Shown here piece after piece: positions 38,693 to 46,958 of a stretch of 64,000 bases of DNA. How positions within the stretch are numbered: position 1 is the first letter of the stretch; each line of letters begins with the position of its first letter. The DNA is taken from NCBI GenBank assembly GCA_903851415.1, contig CAINOE010000021.1, positions 1-64,000 on the forward strand, written 5' to 3'. Under the pieces are notes generated by a model, which was given only the letters and a program-made list of their open reading frames with translations, searched no databases and was not told where the DNA came from. The stretch comes from an uncultured Rhodopila sp. Lineage in GTDB: Bacteria > Pseudomonadota > Alphaproteobacteria > Acetobacterales > Acetobacteraceae. Made by a program: the position numbers and the translations under genes.

Positions 38693-39583
38693 TCACCTTT
38701 GCATCGCCGCGGCAAACAGGTTGGTGTTGTGCCGCAGCATGTCCAGATAGGTTGCCGCCGGACCGTCCGGACGCGACAGCGCGTCGGAATAGACCGTGCC
38801 GCCGAGGACTGCTCCGGTCTCTCGCGCCAGCATGCGGGCCATCCGGTCGCTGGTCATGGCCTCAATGAACACGGCGCGCACCTTCTCCCGCCTGATCTGG
38901 GCGACCAGCGCCGCGATGGACCTGGCGGAGGGTTCGAACTCGGTGCTGATCCCTTCCGCCGCCAGGAACTCGATCCCGTAGCGCGCACCATAATAGCCGA
39001 ACGCGTCATGCGTGGTGATGATCCGCCGATCGGCCGCGGGGATTGGCTTCAGGGCCGCCTCGATCCAGTCCCCGGTTTCCGCGATGCGCGCGGCGTACGC
39101 CGCCGCGTTGCTGCGATACAGCGGCGCGTTCGCCGCATCGGCCGCGGCCAGCCCCTCCGCGATCGCCTGCGCATACAGAACCCCGTTGCGCGGATCCTGC
39201 CATGCGTGCGGGTCGGTTGCGATCTGCCCGCCGGTTTCGGTCATCGTCCGCGGCACGACTTTCTCCGCCGCCGTGACGATCGGCCCGTTGAATCCGGCCG
39301 AACCGGTCAGCCGGACCATCCAGCCCTCCAGCCCCAGGCCGTTCCGCACCAGCAGGGCCGCGTCCGCCAGGATGCGCAGGTCTTTCGGTCTGGGGTCGTA
39401 GATATGCACATCCTCATCCGGCCCGACGAACGCCGTCACCGCCACCGACTGGCCGCCGATTTGCCGGACCATATCGGCCAGGATGGAGAAGCTCGCCACC
39501 ACCGGCAACGGCGGCGCCGCGCGCGCCGCGACCCGTGCCGGACCGGTCAGCAGCAAGGATGCGATCAGCGTCCGGCGGCGCAT
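38693..39583 (-). CDS. Zinc/manganese ABC substrate-binding protein (ZnuA-like)
   Basis: A 296-residue cluster A-I binding protein. After a signal peptide (MRRRTLIASLLLTGPARVAARA) come the metal-binding residues in DEDVHIYDPRPKDL, TDPHAWQDPRNG and TTHDAFGYYGARYG, together with SDALS near the end. There is no His-rich loop. A Zur-like dyad lies 15 bp upstream of the start, which supports zinc as the ligand and repression by Zur. The permease and ATPase genes are absent nearby, so the protein must work with components encoded elsewhere. Confidence 0.9.
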   Translation of the reverse strand: MRRRTLIASLLLTGPARVAARAAPPLPVVASFSILADMVRQIGGQSVAVTAFVGPDEDVHIYDPRPKDLRILADAALLVRNGLGLEGWMVRLTGSAGFNGPIVTAAEKVVPRTMTETGGQIATDPHAWQDPRNGVLYAQAIAEGLAAADAANAPLYRSNAAAYAARIAETGDWIEAALKPIPAADRRIITTHDAFGYYGARYGIEFLAAEGISTEFEPSARSIAALVAQIRREKVRAVFIEAMTSDRMARMLARETGAVLGGTVYSDALSRPDGPAATYLDMLRHNTNLFAAAMQR

Positions 39584-39597
39584 GGCGTCCCTCGCAA

Positions 39598-39612
39598 TGT
39601 TATATCATAACG
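39598..39612. promoter_or_regulatory. Zur-box-like dyad
   Basis: TGTTATATCATAACG matches the proteobacterial Zur consensus TGTTATAnTATAACA at 13 of 15 positions. It lies 15 bp before the ZnuA-like start and 70 bp before the divergent metallopeptidase gene, so it could control either or both under zinc starvation. Confidence 0.65.
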
Positions 39613-39682
39613 CATACCTCGTCCGATTGGCGCGCTCAAGACCCGGATTGACGAATCGAGCGGCACTCTGCGCATTCATCCT

Positions 39683-40384
39683 ATGGACGAGTTCCCGCCC
39701 GAGATGCTTGCCCTGCCCTCCGGCCTCGCCCGGGTGGAGTGGCGGCGCAGCGCCAGGGCGCGGCGCGTCTCCCTGCGTATCGATCCGACCGGAGGCGCCG
39801 TCGTCGTGACTTTGCCCATGCGCGCCACCCGCAAGGCCGGCATGGCCCTGCTGATGGGCCACGCCGACTGGGTCGCCAACCGCCTCGCCGCCCTGCCTGA
39901 CGCCGTCAGCTTCGTCGATGGCGCGGTGGTGCCCATCGGCGGTGAGCCGCACCGGATCCGGCATGCACCCGCGTCGCGCGGCGGCGCGTTCCTGCTCGAT
40001 CAGGAACTGCACGTAACCGGCGCCGCCGAGTTCCTTGCGCGGCGTGTGCGCGATTTCCTTCGCCAGGAGGCGCGCCGGCGCCTGACCGGGCTGGCGATGG
40101 CGAAGGCCGGGCTCATCGGCGTCATGCCGAACCGGGTCACCCTGAAGGACACCAAAAGCCGCTGGGGAAGCTGCGCCCCGGACAAATCGCTGGCGCTGAG
40201 CTGGCGGCTGGTGATGGCGCCGGCCTTCGTGCAGGACTACGTCGTCGCGCACGAGGTCGCGCATTTGCGGCACATGAACCACGGCCCGAAATTCTGGGCG
40301 CTGGTCGATGAGCTGACGCCGCACACGAAGACCGCGATCCCCTGGCTGCGCGCCGAGGGGGCGAGGCTGCTGCGGATCGGGTGA
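39683..40384 (+). CDS. YgjP-like M48-type metallopeptidase
   Basis: A 233-residue protein of the DUF45/YgjP family. The zinc motif HEVAHLRHMNHGPKFW is near residue 190, preceded by the hallmark VTLKDTKSRWGSCAPDKSLALSWRLVMAPAFVQDYVVA. Family members are soluble putative peptidases, some associated with restriction or stress genes. It is divergent from the ZnuA-like gene, and the Zur-like box between them makes zinc-responsive expression of this zinc enzyme possible (inference). Confidence 0.9.
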   Translation: MDEFPPEMLALPSGLARVEWRRSARARRVSLRIDPTGGAVVVTLPMRATRKAGMALLMGHADWVANRLAALPDAVSFVDGAVVPIGGEPHRIRHAPASRGGAFLLDQELHVTGAAEFLARRVRDFLRQEARRRLTGLAMAKAGLIGVMPNRVTLKDTKSRWGSCAPDKSLALSWRLVMAPAFVQDYVVAHEVAHLRHMNHGPKFWALVDELTPHTKTAIPWLRAEGARLLRIG

Positions 40385-40473
40385 GGCCGGCATGAGGCGG
40401 GGCGCGGCCCCATAGCTGTCAGGATAACGCGCAGCCGGAGAAAAGTTTGGCCGAGGCGTCACTCTCGCATCGT

Positions 40474-40502
40474 CATGGCCGGCTTGTCCGGGCCATGACG
40501 GC
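40474..40502. repeat. Palindromic REP-like element
   Basis: CGTCATGGCCGGCTTGTCCGGGCCATGACG is a near-perfect inverted repeat of the window's GGCCCGG/CATGAC family. It lies between convergent peptidase and amidase genes. Confidence 0.7.
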
Positions 40503-40510
40503 AGCCGCTG

Positions 40511-41905
40511 CTATCCCAAATCCGCCACCGCGAACGGCTGCGCCACCTCGATCGCCCGCGCCGCCCGCAGCACGAGGTCGTCGCGGAACTGCGCCGCCGC
40601 GATCTGCACGGAGTTGGGCAGCCCGTCCGCCCGGCGCCCCATCGGCACGCTGATCGCCGGCTGGCGCGACAGGTTGAAGGTGAACGTCCACGGCGCCCAC
40701 TCCGTCCACAGCGCCCGGACCGGATCGTCCACCGGCGCATCCGCCAGTGGCGGCCCGGTCGGCACCGTCGGGCACAACAGCAGGTCGAACCGCTGATGCA
40801 GCCGCGCCATCGCATGCGCCGCCGCGGCGCGCAGGGCTTCGGCGTCCATGAACTCGATCGCCGACATGCCGCCCAGTTCCGCCGCCACCTGCCGGATGCC
40901 CGGATCCAGCAGCGCGGCCGTCTCCGGCGGCAAGCCGGCGACCAGACGGGCCAGCACCGCGCCCCAGACGCGGCCGAACACGCTGCTGGTGTCGGGCAGG
41001 TTTGCCTCGGCCGCTGCCACAGAAGCGCCGGCATCCGCCAGCATCTGAGCCGCATGCTCCACGGCCGCCCGCCCGTCCGCGTCCAGCGGCGCATCGAAGC
41101 CGGGGCTGGACAGGACGCCAACCGACAGCCCTGCAACGCCCGCCTCGATACCGTCCAGCCAGTCGCGCGGATCGTCTGGCAGGCAGAACGGATCGCGCAG
41201 GTCCCAGCGCGCCATCGCCCCGAGCATCAGCGCCGCATCGCGCACCGTGCGAGTCATCGGCCCGGCGCAGGAAACGCTGGCAAACGCGCTCGCCGGCCAT
41301 TGCGGAATGCGCCCGTAGGTGGGCTTCAACCCAACCAGCCCGCACCATGCCGCCGGAATGCGCACCGAGCCGCCGGCATCGGTGCCGATATGCAGCGGCC
41401 CGAACCCCGCCGCCCCCGCCGCTCCGGCGCCGGACGAGGAGCCGCCGGTCGTGTGCGCCTTGTTCCACGGGTTGCGGGTAATGCCGTGCAGCGGGCAATC
41501 GCCGGGCGATTTCCAACCGAACTCGGTCGTCGTGGTCTTGCCGATGATCACCGCCCCGGCGGCCTTCAGCCCCGCCACCATCGGCGCGTCGTCCGCCGCC
41601 GGTTCGGCGCTGGTGGTCCGGCTGCCCCGCCGGGTCGGGAACCCGGCCAGGTCGACAAGATCCTTCACCGTGCACGGCACGCCGTCCAGACTGCCAATCG
41701 GCCGCCCCGAGCGCCAGCGTAACGCGCTCTCGCCCGCCGCCTGCAGCGCCCGCGGATTCAGCACCGCGAACGCGTTCAGCCCGGGGTTCAGCCGCGCCAC
41801 CCGCTCCGTCACCGCCTGCAGCACATCGACCGGAGTCAGGTGCCGGCGCGAGAAAGCGGCGAGCATGTCCTCGGCGCTGAGCAGTGCGGGGTCGGTTTCG
41901 GGCAT
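40511..41905 (-). CDS. Amidase signature family protein
   Basis: A 464-residue amidase. The Ser-cisSer-Lys triad is visible: K81 in CTVKDLVD, the cis-Ser in TTGGSSSGAG (156/157) and the nucleophile S180 in TDAGGSVRIPA. The N-terminus (LLSAEDMLAAFSRRHLTPVDVLQAVTERV) and C-terminus (AISVPMGRRADGLPNSVQIAA) are typical of AtzF/GatA relatives. No gatB or gatC lies near, so it is a free-standing amide hydrolase of unknown substrate. The start at 41905 (MPETDP) lies well inside a longer frame. Confidence 0.9.
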   Translation of the reverse strand: MPETDPALLSAEDMLAAFSRRHLTPVDVLQAVTERVARLNPGLNAFAVLNPRALQAAGESALRWRSGRPIGSLDGVPCTVKDLVDLAGFPTRRGSRTTSAEPAADDAPMVAGLKAAGAVIIGKTTTTEFGWKSPGDCPLHGITRNPWNKAHTTGGSSSGAGAAGAAGFGPLHIGTDAGGSVRIPAAWCGLVGLKPTYGRIPQWPASAFASVSCAGPMTRTVRDAALMLGAMARWDLRDPFCLPDDPRDWLDGIEAGVAGLSVGVLSSPGFDAPLDADGRAAVEHAAQMLADAGASVAAAEANLPDTSSVFGRVWGAVLARLVAGLPPETAALLDPGIRQVAAELGGMSAIEFMDAEALRAAAAHAMARLHQRFDLLLCPTVPTGPPLADAPVDDPVRALWTEWAPWTFTFNLSRQPAISVPMGRRADGLPNSVQIAAAQFRDDLVLRAARAIEVAQPFAVADLG

Positions 41906-42117
41906 CGGGTGTGCTCTTTTCCAATCGGTCGAATTGGACGCAGCATGGCCCCCCCGGCTCAGGGAGGAAACCCCGGATGACTTCGCCGACACCGGAACCG
42001 TGGCATGATCAACCGTCGCCCAGTGCCCGCCCTCCTCCGTGCATGCCTGCATCGGAGGATTCAAAACCGGAATGCGAACGCCGGAGGGGAGTTTGCGTCG
42101 AGGAATCTTGAAAACGG

Positions 42118-42172
42118 ACATGACAGCCGGGCCATGACGGATGCGGGGAAATCCCGGCCATGACGCCCGGGC
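42118..42172. repeat. Palindromic REP-like element
   Basis: CATGACAGCCGGGCCATGAC, GGAAATCCCGG and CCATGACGCCCGGGCG form short nested inverted repeats. It is another copy of the family seen at 6567 and 40474. Confidence 0.6.
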
Positions 42173-42173
42173 G

Positions 42174-42925
42174 TCAGCAGGCAACCTGGACCGACAGCAG
42201 TTCGGCGGTGAAGCGCTCGTTCCGGACGCCGTTGGTGTCGTAACCCTCCTGCACCGACTTCACCCATCTCTTCACCGCGGGCACGAACCAGAACGCCTTG
42301 CAGGTCCGCCCGCTCGAGGTCGTCGGTGCGGTCCTTCCGGTCTGCACGACTGACGTCGAGCCATGCGCATCGACCCGCGAGCCCGCCGCCGCGGACACCT
42401 CCGGCGCGCTGATGATGGTCCAGTCCCCGTCGGCCTCGATCGTCAAAGCGCGGAAGCTGCCGGCCGGAACCGTGACATCCTCCCATCCGGTGACTTTGTA
42501 GAAGGTCTTGCGGCGCTCGTTGTTGACCTAACGGTTCGGATGGTCTTCGGAATACTCGACGATCCAGCTCTTGCCGATGTTCAGCGGGAAGGCCAGCGGC
42601 CGGTTGACCACGGTCTGCCGGCCGTTGACACTGCGGCTGAGGCTGCGGCTCGCGTCCGCTCCGGCCAGTAGCTCCTTCGGCGGCATGGTCGAGCCGGTTT
42701 CCTCGATGCTGATCGCGATCCCCGCCGTGCCGGCGTGCTCCACCGTGGTCTCGGACCGGGTCTGGTGCCAGCCGGATTTGTTCTCGACCGTATCCTGGTA
42801 AGTCGAGGAATCGCTCGGCAGGATGCGCGGCGCGGGATTCACCCCGCTCGCGCGGCGGTGGCGGCGAGCAGGGCGAGGTGGATCAGGCGCACGCGGCAGC
42901 GTTCCGTTGCAGCGATGATTATCAT
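42174..42925 (-). pseudogene. Broken gene for an exported protein (in-frame TAG and one-base frameshift)
   Basis: A signal peptide is readable from 42925 (MIIIAATERCRVRLIHLALL, then AATAARAG). After the GGGG at 42845-42842 the frame shifts; one added G would give AGGVNPAPRILPSDSSTY and a long open frame. That frame continues to HPNR, then TAG (42530-42528), then VNNERRKTFYKVTGWEDVTV and on to RFTAELLSVQVAC at 42174. Thus one exported protein of about 240 residues is interrupted twice. The C-terminal half (GWEDVTVPAGSFRALTIEAD, TCKAFWFVPAVKRWVKSV) looks like a small beta-rich domain seen in other secreted proteins; I do not recognise a family. Confidence 0.68.
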
Positions 42926-43018
42926 GACGATATCGCACCGGATCGCCGGTGTGGAGCACGGCTTGCCCCCGGCGTGAACCCCCGCCGGCCGTTCTATCTG
43001 GCGGCGTGATACCTGCGT

Positions 43019-44611
43019 ATGTTCGCAGCCTATCGACAAACCGCCTTTGCAGCGCATTTGCAGGACCATGACCCACACTCGAAGCCGAACCGCGTGCTGA
43101 AGCGCCTGCTCAACCCCGTCCTGGCGATCCTGTCCGTGCTGGCCATCGCTGCATCGCTCTGGAACCTGCGTGCCACCACCGCGGGGCTGGAGGTGCGTCG
43201 CATCGCCATCGGCGACACCCCGGCTACGGTGTATCGCATGCTGCCGGAGCGCCCGGCCCCGGTGATCGTCATCGCGCACGGATTCGCCGGCTCGCAGCAG
43301 TTGATGCAGCCCTTCGCGGCGACCTTCGCGCGCGCCGGCTATATCGCGGTGACGTTCGATTTCCTCGGGCACGGCCGCAATCCGCGCCCGCTCGGCGGCA
43401 GCATCACGGAGATCGACGGCGCCACGCGCTGGCTCGCCGGGCAGACGGCCGAGGTGGTCGCCTTCGCGCGCACCCTGGGCGACGGGCGGCTGGCGATCCT
43501 CGGCCACTCCATGGCCAGCGACATCGTGGTGCGGGTGGCGCAGGCGGACCCCGGCATCGCGGCCACCGTCGCGGTGTCGATGTTCTCGCCCGCCGTCACC
43601 GCCGATACCCCGCGCAACCTGCTGGTGATCGCCGGGCAATGGGAGGGCATGCTGAAGGCTGAGGCGCTGCGGGCCGTCGGCCTGTCCATCAACGGCGTGC
43701 CCGTTGCCGGTAAGACCTACGGCGATTTCGCTAACGGCACGGCGCGGCGCGCGGCGTTCAGTCCGTGGTCTGAACATATCAGCGTGCTCTACAAGCAGGC
43801 GAGCATGGCCGAGGCGCTGGGCTGGCTCGACGCGACCTTCGGCGTGACGCGGACGGCCGCCCCGTACCTCGATGCCCGCGGCCCCTGGATTGTCCTGCTG
43901 CTGGCGGGCATCGTCGTCCTGGGCCGCCCGCTGTCCACCTTGCTGCCGGTGGTGGCCATGCGGCGCGCCGGGGCCGGGCTGCGCTGGCGGCAACTCGCCA
44001 TCGTGCTGCTGCTGCCCACCATCGCTACGCCGCTGCTGCTGCGCGAGCTGCCGACGCATTTCCTGCCGGTGCTGGTGGCCGACTATCTTGCCGTGCATTT
44101 TGCCGTCTACGGCATTCTGACCGCCTGCGGCCTGGCCTGGTTCCGCGGGCGTTCGGCCGCCGCCGGCACGTCGCTGCCGCTGCTGCTGGCGGCCGCCGCC
44201 GCGGTGACGCTGTACGCCGTCGGCCTGCCGTTCTGGGCGATCGACAGCTATTTCACCTCGTTCCTGCCCTCCCCCGGGCGGCTCCCGCTGCTGGCCGCCA
44301 TGCTGATCGGCACGACGGCGTTCTTCCTGAGCACGGAATGGCTGACCCGCGGCGAGCAGGCGGCACGCGGCGGCTACGCCGTTGCCAAGGCGGCCTTCAT
44401 CGTCTCGCTGGCCATCGCGGTGGCGCTGGATTTCGAGCGGCTGTTCTTCCTGATCATCATCGTGCCGCTGATCGTCGTGTTCTTCGTCGTCTACGGCCTG
44501 GTCAGCGGCGTTGTGTATCGCCGGACGCGGCATCCGCTGGTGGCGGGAATCGCCTCGGCGATCGCGTTCGCCTGGGCTATCGGCGTGACATTTCCGTTGC
44601 TGGCGGGGTAA
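43019..44611 (+). CDS. Membrane-anchored alpha/beta hydrolase
   Basis: A 530-residue protein. One N-terminal span (PVLAILSVLAIAASLWNL) leads into an alpha/beta hydrolase domain with VIVIAHGFAGSQQLMQPFA (oxyanion region) and the nucleophile elbow LGHSMASD near residue 160. From about residue 290 there are six to seven hydrophobic segments (GPWIVLLLAGIVVLGRPL to FFVVYGLVSGVVYRR), so it is an integral membrane hydrolase. The substrate is unknown; lipids or peptides are conceivable. The ATG at 43019 was taken, but a start nearer residue 26 is possible. It is followed closely by an HD-domain gene. Confidence 0.8.
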   Translation: MFAAYRQTAFAAHLQDHDPHSKPNRVLKRLLNPVLAILSVLAIAASLWNLRATTAGLEVRRIAIGDTPATVYRMLPERPAPVIVIAHGFAGSQQLMQPFAATFARAGYIAVTFDFLGHGRNPRPLGGSITEIDGATRWLAGQTAEVVAFARTLGDGRLAILGHSMASDIVVRVAQADPGIAATVAVSMFSPAVTADTPRNLLVIAGQWEGMLKAEALRAVGLSINGVPVAGKTYGDFANGTARRAAFSPWSEHISVLYKQASMAEALGWLDATFGVTRTAAPYLDARGPWIVLLLAGIVVLGRPLSTLLPVVAMRRAGAGLRWRQLAIVLLLPTIATPLLLRELPTHFLPVLVADYLAVHFAVYGILTACGLAWFRGRSAAAGTSLPLLLAAAAAVTLYAVGLPFWAIDSYFTSFLPSPGRLPLLAAMLIGTTAFFLSTEWLTRGEQAARGGYAVAKAAFIVSLAIAVALDFERLFFLIIIVPLIVVFFVVYGLVSGVVYRRTRHPLVAGIASAIAFAWAIGVTFPLLAG

Positions 44612-44640
44612 TCGTGGGAAACGCCGCAAAGGAGGCCCCG

Positions 44641-45519
44641 ATGCTGAACGCCACGGCGCTGCTGTCCGACCAACTCGGCAAGAGCCTGTCGGCCGTGTTC
44701 CTGCGCACCTTCGGCGGCAGCAGGCCGGAGGTCGCCGCCCTGCTCGACGAGGCCGCCCGCCTGATCACCGAGCGGATCGCGGCGAGCGACGCGCTGTATC
44801 ACAACGCCGAGCACACCGCGCTGGTGACGCTGGTCGCGCAGGACATCCTGCGCGGGCTTCGCCTGCGGCGGACGGTCTCGCCGGAGGACTGGCTGCATGT
44901 GATCGTCGCCTCGCTCTGTCACGACATCGGATACCTGCGCAACGTCTGCCACGGGGACCGAGCCGAACGCCAGGTGATCGACGCGGAGGGGAACAGCGTG
45001 GCGCTGCCGCGCGGCGCGTCGGACGCGTTCCTGGCGCCCTATCACGTCTGCCGCTCGCAGATCGTGGTGCGGCAGCGGTTCTTCGACCACCCGCTGATCG
45101 ACGCCGAGCGGATCGCGCGGTCGATCGAACTGACCCGGTTTCCGGTGCCCGACGATGGCGACCACGCGGAGACCGGCACCGAGGCCGGGCTGGTCCGCGC
45201 CGCCGACCTGATCGGGCAGCTCGCGGATCCGCTGTATCCGCGCAAGCTGAATGCGCTGTTCCATGAGTTCGCCGAAACCGGCACCAACCGGAAGCTGGGA
45301 TACGACAGCCCGGCCGACGTCGCCGAACGCTACCCGGCGTTCTTCTGGAGCAAGGTCGAGCCGTATATCGGCGACGCCATCTGCCATCTCGAGCTGACGA
45401 TGGAGGGGCGGCAGTGGGTCGCCCACCTCTACAGCAACGTGTTCGCGCTGGAGAATCGGCGCCAGCATATGGGGCCGCATCTGGGCGGGGCCGCCGCGGG
45501 ACAGGCCGTTACCGGCTGA
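44641..45519 (+). CDS. HD-domain metal-dependent phosphohydrolase
   Basis: A 292-residue protein. The HD-type metal ligands are visible in YHNAEHTALV near residue 58 and ASLCHDIGYLRN near residue 98, with later HVCRSQ and SIELTRF residues. The start at 44641 has AAAGGAGG upstream, so it is well translated. HD domains hydrolyse phosphate esters, often nucleotides or cyclic nucleotides; the specific substrate here cannot be read. It follows the membrane hydrolase gene by 29 bp and is probably co-transcribed with it. Confidence 0.8.
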   Translation: MLNATALLSDQLGKSLSAVFLRTFGGSRPEVAALLDEAARLITERIAASDALYHNAEHTALVTLVAQDILRGLRLRRTVSPEDWLHVIVASLCHDIGYLRNVCHGDRAERQVIDAEGNSVALPRGASDAFLAPYHVCRSQIVVRQRFFDHPLIDAERIARSIELTRFPVPDDGDHAETGTEAGLVRAADLIGQLADPLYPRKLNALFHEFAETGTNRKLGYDSPADVAERYPAFFWSKVEPYIGDAICHLELTMEGRQWVAHLYSNVFALENRRQHMGPHLGGAAAGQAVTG

Positions 45520-45607
45520 GCCGGACGGCGCCCCTTAAAACGCGGTGCAGCCGATGGGCGTGATGCCTTGCGAGCCGCCCGGCAGGTGTGGCATACGGAT
45601 GACCGTT

Positions 45608-45921
45608 GGCCCTCTGTCGGAATTGGTAGACGAACGCGACTCATCGTAATTTGGGTGCCCCGGTGGAAATGCCGGGAGTAGAACCGCTCAAAGTCGGGGA
45701 AGGCTTAACTGCTAATCCCGAGCCAAGCCCGGAAACGGGAAGGTGTAGAGACTGGACGGGCGGCGCCTGAACCGCTGCGGCTTCGGCCGGCGGCATGGCG
45801 AAGGGACAGTCCAGACCACGAACCCCGAGCCATTAATCCGGTGGGGGCGGCGAAAGCCGAAGTGGTACGAAAATCGCGCGCCTTAACGGGCATCCCGGTT
45901 CGACTCCGGGGAGGGCCACCA
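45608..45921 (+). tRNA. tRNA-Leu (CAA) interrupted by a group I intron
   Basis: The 5' exon (45608-45642) carries the acceptor strand GGCCCTC, the leucine-type D-arm GGAATTGGTAGACG and the anticodon stem CGCGA. The 3' exon (45870-45921) carries AAAATCGCG, a long variable arm (CGCCTTAACGGGCAT), T-arm CCCGGTTCGACTCCGGG, acceptor GAGGGCC, discriminator A and CCA. Joining them gives a 7-nt loop CTCAAAA, anticodon CAA and a mature length of 87 nt, as expected of class II tRNA-Leu. The 227-bp insertion lies in the anticodon loop. Confidence 0.92.
45643..45869 (+). ncRNA. Group I intron (IC3-like) in tRNA-Leu(CAA)
   Basis: The insertion has the conserved core of bacterial tRNA group I introns. CCGAGCCAAGC is followed by AAGGTGTAGAGACTGGACGG (R region) and GAAGGGACAGTCCAG (S region), and P7 can form between GACTG (45750-45754) and CAGTC (45807-45811). 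The intron ends in G (45869), as required. P1 can form between exon ACTC (45639-45642) and GGGT (45653-45656), which would put C, not the usual U, at the 5' splice site. It has no homing endonuclease frame and resembles the Azoarcus tRNA-Ile intron in layout. Confidence 0.88.
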
Positions 45922-45995
45922 CTTTTTCCTGAGACTCTGCTGCGATGGCCGATCGTGCGATCAAACCGCCGTTACGGTTTCCTGGCGCGCATAAA

Positions 45996-46009
45996 TTGAT
46001 CTGGATCAG
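45996..46009 (+). promoter_or_regulatory. FNR/FixK-type box
   Basis: TTGATCTGGATCAG matches TTGAT-N4-ATCAA at nine of ten positions. It lies 34 bp before the chosen start of the B12-binding regulator gene, suggesting control by oxygen level. Confidence 0.6.
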
Positions 46010-46042
46010 TGTGCGGTCCCGTTATTGGCCCGAAATGCGGCA

Positions 46043-46942
46043 ATGCTCAGTCCGATCAAAAATTCAAATAACGAACCGAGTGCCGGCCGCAAGCCGATCG
46101 GCGTCGACCACGGGGTGAAACGGAGCCGGCGGGGCAGGAAGGCGGCCTTCTGCCGGCAATGGCGCAGCGATGGGCTGACCCGAACGATCGAGGACCGGGT
46201 GCTGCCCAAGCTTGCGCTCGCCCACCGCCACGATGCGGCCGGCGGACCGGACACGGCGCCGGGTGCGGCGGAGCTGGAGGATTTCCTCACCCTGGTGCTG
46301 GCGGACGATCTGCCGGCCTGTATCGCGCGGATCGAGCGGCTCGCGGCCCGAGGCGCGGGGCTGGCGGATATCTGCCTTGGCCTGCTGGCGCCGGCGGCGC
46401 GGCGGTTGGGCACGATGTGGGACGACGATTCGTGCAGTTTCGTCGACGTCACGACGGGCCTGGGCATGTTGCGATCGGCGCTTTACCGGCTGCGTGAGAT
46501 TTGCCCGCCGGACATGCCGGTCCATGACGGCTCGCGCCGCGTGCTGCTTGCCAGCCTCTCCGGCGATCGGCACAGCTTCGGGTTGCAGGTGGTCAGCGAG
46601 GTGTTTTGCCACGCGGGCTGGGATGTCACGGTGGCCATCGCGGCAACCGATGACGAGCTGGTCGAGGCGGTCCGCGGCCGCTGGTTCGCCGTCGCGGGAT
46701 TGTCGGTTGCCCGTGCGGAGCAAACCGGCACGCTCGGGCGGACCATCCGTGCCATCCGCGGGGCGTCGCGCAACCGGGCGATTGGCGTTCTCGCGGGCGG
46801 CCCGGCACTGAGCGGAGCGCCCGATCTTGCGCGGCTGGCCGGCGCGGATGCGACCGCTGGCGATGCAAGGCAGGCGGTGGCGCAGGCCGAGAGTCTGCGG
46901 CTGCTGATGGCGTCGCTGGAGGTTGCCGTCGGGCAGGCCTAG
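46043..46942 (+). CDS. Cobalamin-binding regulator (AerR/PpaA-like)
   Basis: A protein of about 299 residues. A helical domain (LADICLGLLAPAARRLGTMWDDDSCSFVDVTTGLGMLRSALYRLR) precedes a B12-binding Rossmann-type domain with SGDRHSFGLQVVSEVFCHAGWDV. The DRHSFG segment matches the DxHxxG base-off motif that coordinates cobalt through His. This order is that of AerR/PpaA, light- and redox-responsive antirepressors of photosynthesis genes in alphaproteobacteria. No photosynthesis genes lie near. An FNR-type box precedes the gene. The start is uncertain: ATG at 46043 is taken, a TTG at 46025 is possible, and neither has a strong ribosome site. Confidence 0.75.
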   Translation: MLSPIKNSNNEPSAGRKPIGVDHGVKRSRRGRKAAFCRQWRSDGLTRTIEDRVLPKLALAHRHDAAGGPDTAPGAAELEDFLTLVLADDLPACIARIERLAARGAGLADICLGLLAPAARRLGTMWDDDSCSFVDVTTGLGMLRSALYRLREICPPDMPVHDGSRRVLLASLSGDRHSFGLQVVSEVFCHAGWDVTVAIAATDDELVEAVRGRWFAVAGLSVARAEQTGTLGRTIRAIRGASRNRAIGVLAGGPALSGAPDLARLAGADATAGDARQAVAQAESLRLLMASLEVAVGQA

Positions 46943-46958
46943 GGCCGCGGCGGGCGGA

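Noticed and set aside
42839..44629. 596-codon minus-strand frame opposite the membrane hydrolase gene
   Set aside because: It is a codon shadow: Arg/Gln/His-rich without domains, whereas the plus-strand frame encodes a recognisable hydrolase with membrane spans. Only its last 28 codons may be the signal peptide of the broken gene at 42174.
45642..45644. CAT at the exon end read as a tRNA-Ile(CAU) or tRNA-Met anticodon
   Set aside because: The long variable arm and D-arm are leucine-type, and a 5' exon ending in CAT gives a 9-nt anticodon loop if the intron ends in G.
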